Below, piece by piece: positions 5,986-6,686 of a stretch of DNA of 6,686 bases. The DNA lies in contig CALEQS010000011.1 in assembly GCA_937907975.1 (NCBI GenBank), positions 1 to 6,686 of the forward strand, written 5' to 3'. This DNA is from an uncultured Clostridia bacterium. Lineage in GTDB: Bacteria > Bacillota > Clostridia > Oscillospirales > Oscillospiraceae. The position numbers and the translations under genes were made by a program. The notes under the pieces were generated by a model. The model was not told where the DNA came from, ran no database searches, and saw only the letters and a list, made by a program, of their open reading frames with translations. Each line of letters begins with the position of its first letter. Position 1 is the first letter of the stretch.

Positions 5986-6686
5986 TCAGATCATCTTGTC
6001 CACTTCGCCCAGCACTTCATCCAGCTTGGCCAGTTCCTCCCGGAGCTGCGCCTCGGTGATGATGAGCGGCGGCGCGACCAGGATCATATTCTCGTGGCCA
6101 AAGGTCATAAAGCGCTTGGCTTTCAGCATACCGAGCACTTTGCCCATGATGCCCTCTGGATCTCTGCCATAGGGTACAAGGGGCTCGCGGGTCGTCTTGT
6201 CCTTCACCAGTTCCACGGCAGAGAACAGGCCGATGTAGCGCACATCGCCCACGCAGGGGTGCTTGGCCTTCATCTCTTCCAGTAGCTCACCCAGCACTTT
6301 ACCCACCTCGGTAACATGGCCGGGGATGTCATGCTTGAGGTAATAATTCACACAGGCCACACCGGCGGCGCAGGCCAGCGGATGGCCGTTGTAGGTCAGG
6401 CCGCAGGAGAGCACATGGTCGTCAAAGTAGGCGGCGATCTCCTTGCTGACGCACACGCCGCCCAGCTGGACATAGCCGCAGGTGACGCCCTTTGCAAAGG
6501 TGACGATGTCGGGCTTTACGTCAAAATGCTGGAAGGCGAACATCCTGCCCGTGCGGCACCAGCCCGCCATAACTTCATCACACACCATCATGATGCCATA
6601 CTTGTCGCAGATCTTCCGCACCCCAGGCAGATAGCCCTTGGGCGGAATGATGATGCCGTTGGGGCCGGTGATGGTCTCCATGACGA
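5986..6686 (-). CDS. class III PLP-dependent aminotransferase (partial, 5' end outside window)
   Basis: Class III (omega) aminotransferases move a terminal amino group from compounds such as beta-alanine, GABA, taurine or ornithine to pyruvate or 2-oxoglutarate, giving a semialdehyde. The C-terminal ~233 residues are in the window. The reading frame is still open at the right edge, and the first methionine (6681) lies inside the family motif VMETITGPNG, so it is not the start. Landmarks are CDEVMAGWCRTG (the aspartate at 6577-6579 contacts the PLP ring nitrogen), the Schiff-base lysine in TFAKGVTCGY (6490-6492), and LTYNGHPLACAAGVA. The C-terminal part, with IGLFSAVELVKDK and a PYGRDPEGIMGK segment, resembles by eye the taurine-pyruvate / beta-alanine aminotransferase branch. 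It ends in TGA 15 bases before the alcohol dehydrogenase and is the first visible gene of this operon, so the operon promoter is probably off the window. Confidence 0.88.
   Translation of the reverse strand, partial: VMETITGPNGIIIPPKGYLPGVRKICDKYGIMMVCDEVMAGWCRTGRMFAFQHFDVKPDIVTFAKGVTCGYVQLGGVCVSKEIAAYFDDHVLSCGLTYNGHPLACAAGVACVNYYLKHDIPGHVTEVGKVLGELLEEMKAKHPCVGDVRYIGLFSAVELVKDKTTREPLVPYGRDPEGIMGKVLGMLKAKRFMTFGHENMILVAPPLIITEAQLREELAKLDEVLGEVDKMI

Noticed and set aside
1..6686. CRISPR arrays, tRNA or rRNA genes, insertion sequences, phage genes
   Set aside because: No regular direct repeats, cloverleaf-like sequences, transposase or integrase motifs, or flanking inverted repeats were seen on either strand.

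Overview
All recognisable genes lie on the minus strand. The window is G+C-rich in its coding parts and turns A+T-rich in one short intergenic stretch (about 2825-3000). The gene content is a clostridial-order Rnf electron-transport cluster next to a fermentative amino-acid or amine operon containing an iron-type alcohol dehydrogenase and a cysteine-rich M20 hydrolase. This points to a strict anaerobe, most likely a high-G+C gut Clostridia of the Oscillospiraceae type. The taxon is inferred from gene style and is not proven.

Region 1 (about 1-2815, transcribed right to left) is an Rnf cluster that looks broken at four places. The order expected in Clostridia is rnfC-D-G-E-A-B. Seen here are: rnfC cut to its first ~226 codons; rnfD joined out of frame to the rnfC stump and lacking its natural start; no rnfE, and no rnfG beyond a possible start of about 12 codons, which is joined in frame to the second half of rnfA; an in-frame TAA inside the rnfA remnant; and rnfB, nearly complete, with a TGA exactly where the fourth cysteine of its last [4Fe-4S] motif should be. 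The three neighbouring metabolic genes carry no such lesions, so decay of this cluster, or deletions from mis-assembly confined to it, is more likely than generally poor sequence.

Region 2 (2814-3517) holds no convincing gene. Its right part contains two strong minus-strand intrinsic terminators (3420-3454 and 3316-3339) that would end the upstream operon. Its left part is A+T-rich and carries a Rex/CRP-like 17-bp palindrome (2939-2955), a possible -10 box and a good Shine-Dalgarno sequence for rnfC. The middle (about 3000-3310) is unexplained.

Region 3 (3518-6686) is a compact operon: a class III PLP aminotransferase (5' end outside the window), an iron-type alcohol dehydrogenase, and an M20-family N-carbamoyl-amino-acid hydrolase/allantoate-amidohydrolase-like enzyme. 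The most economical reading is hydrolysis of an N-carbamoyl compound to an amine or amino acid, transamination to a semialdehyde, and reduction of that aldehyde to an alcohol. N-carbamoyl-beta-alanine to beta-alanine to malonate semialdehyde to 3-hydroxypropionate fits (the lower reductive pyrimidine pathway). A taurine to sulfoacetaldehyde to isethionate route is the main alternative for the last two enzymes. The hydrolase departs from its family at a substrate-contacting segment, so its substrate is open.
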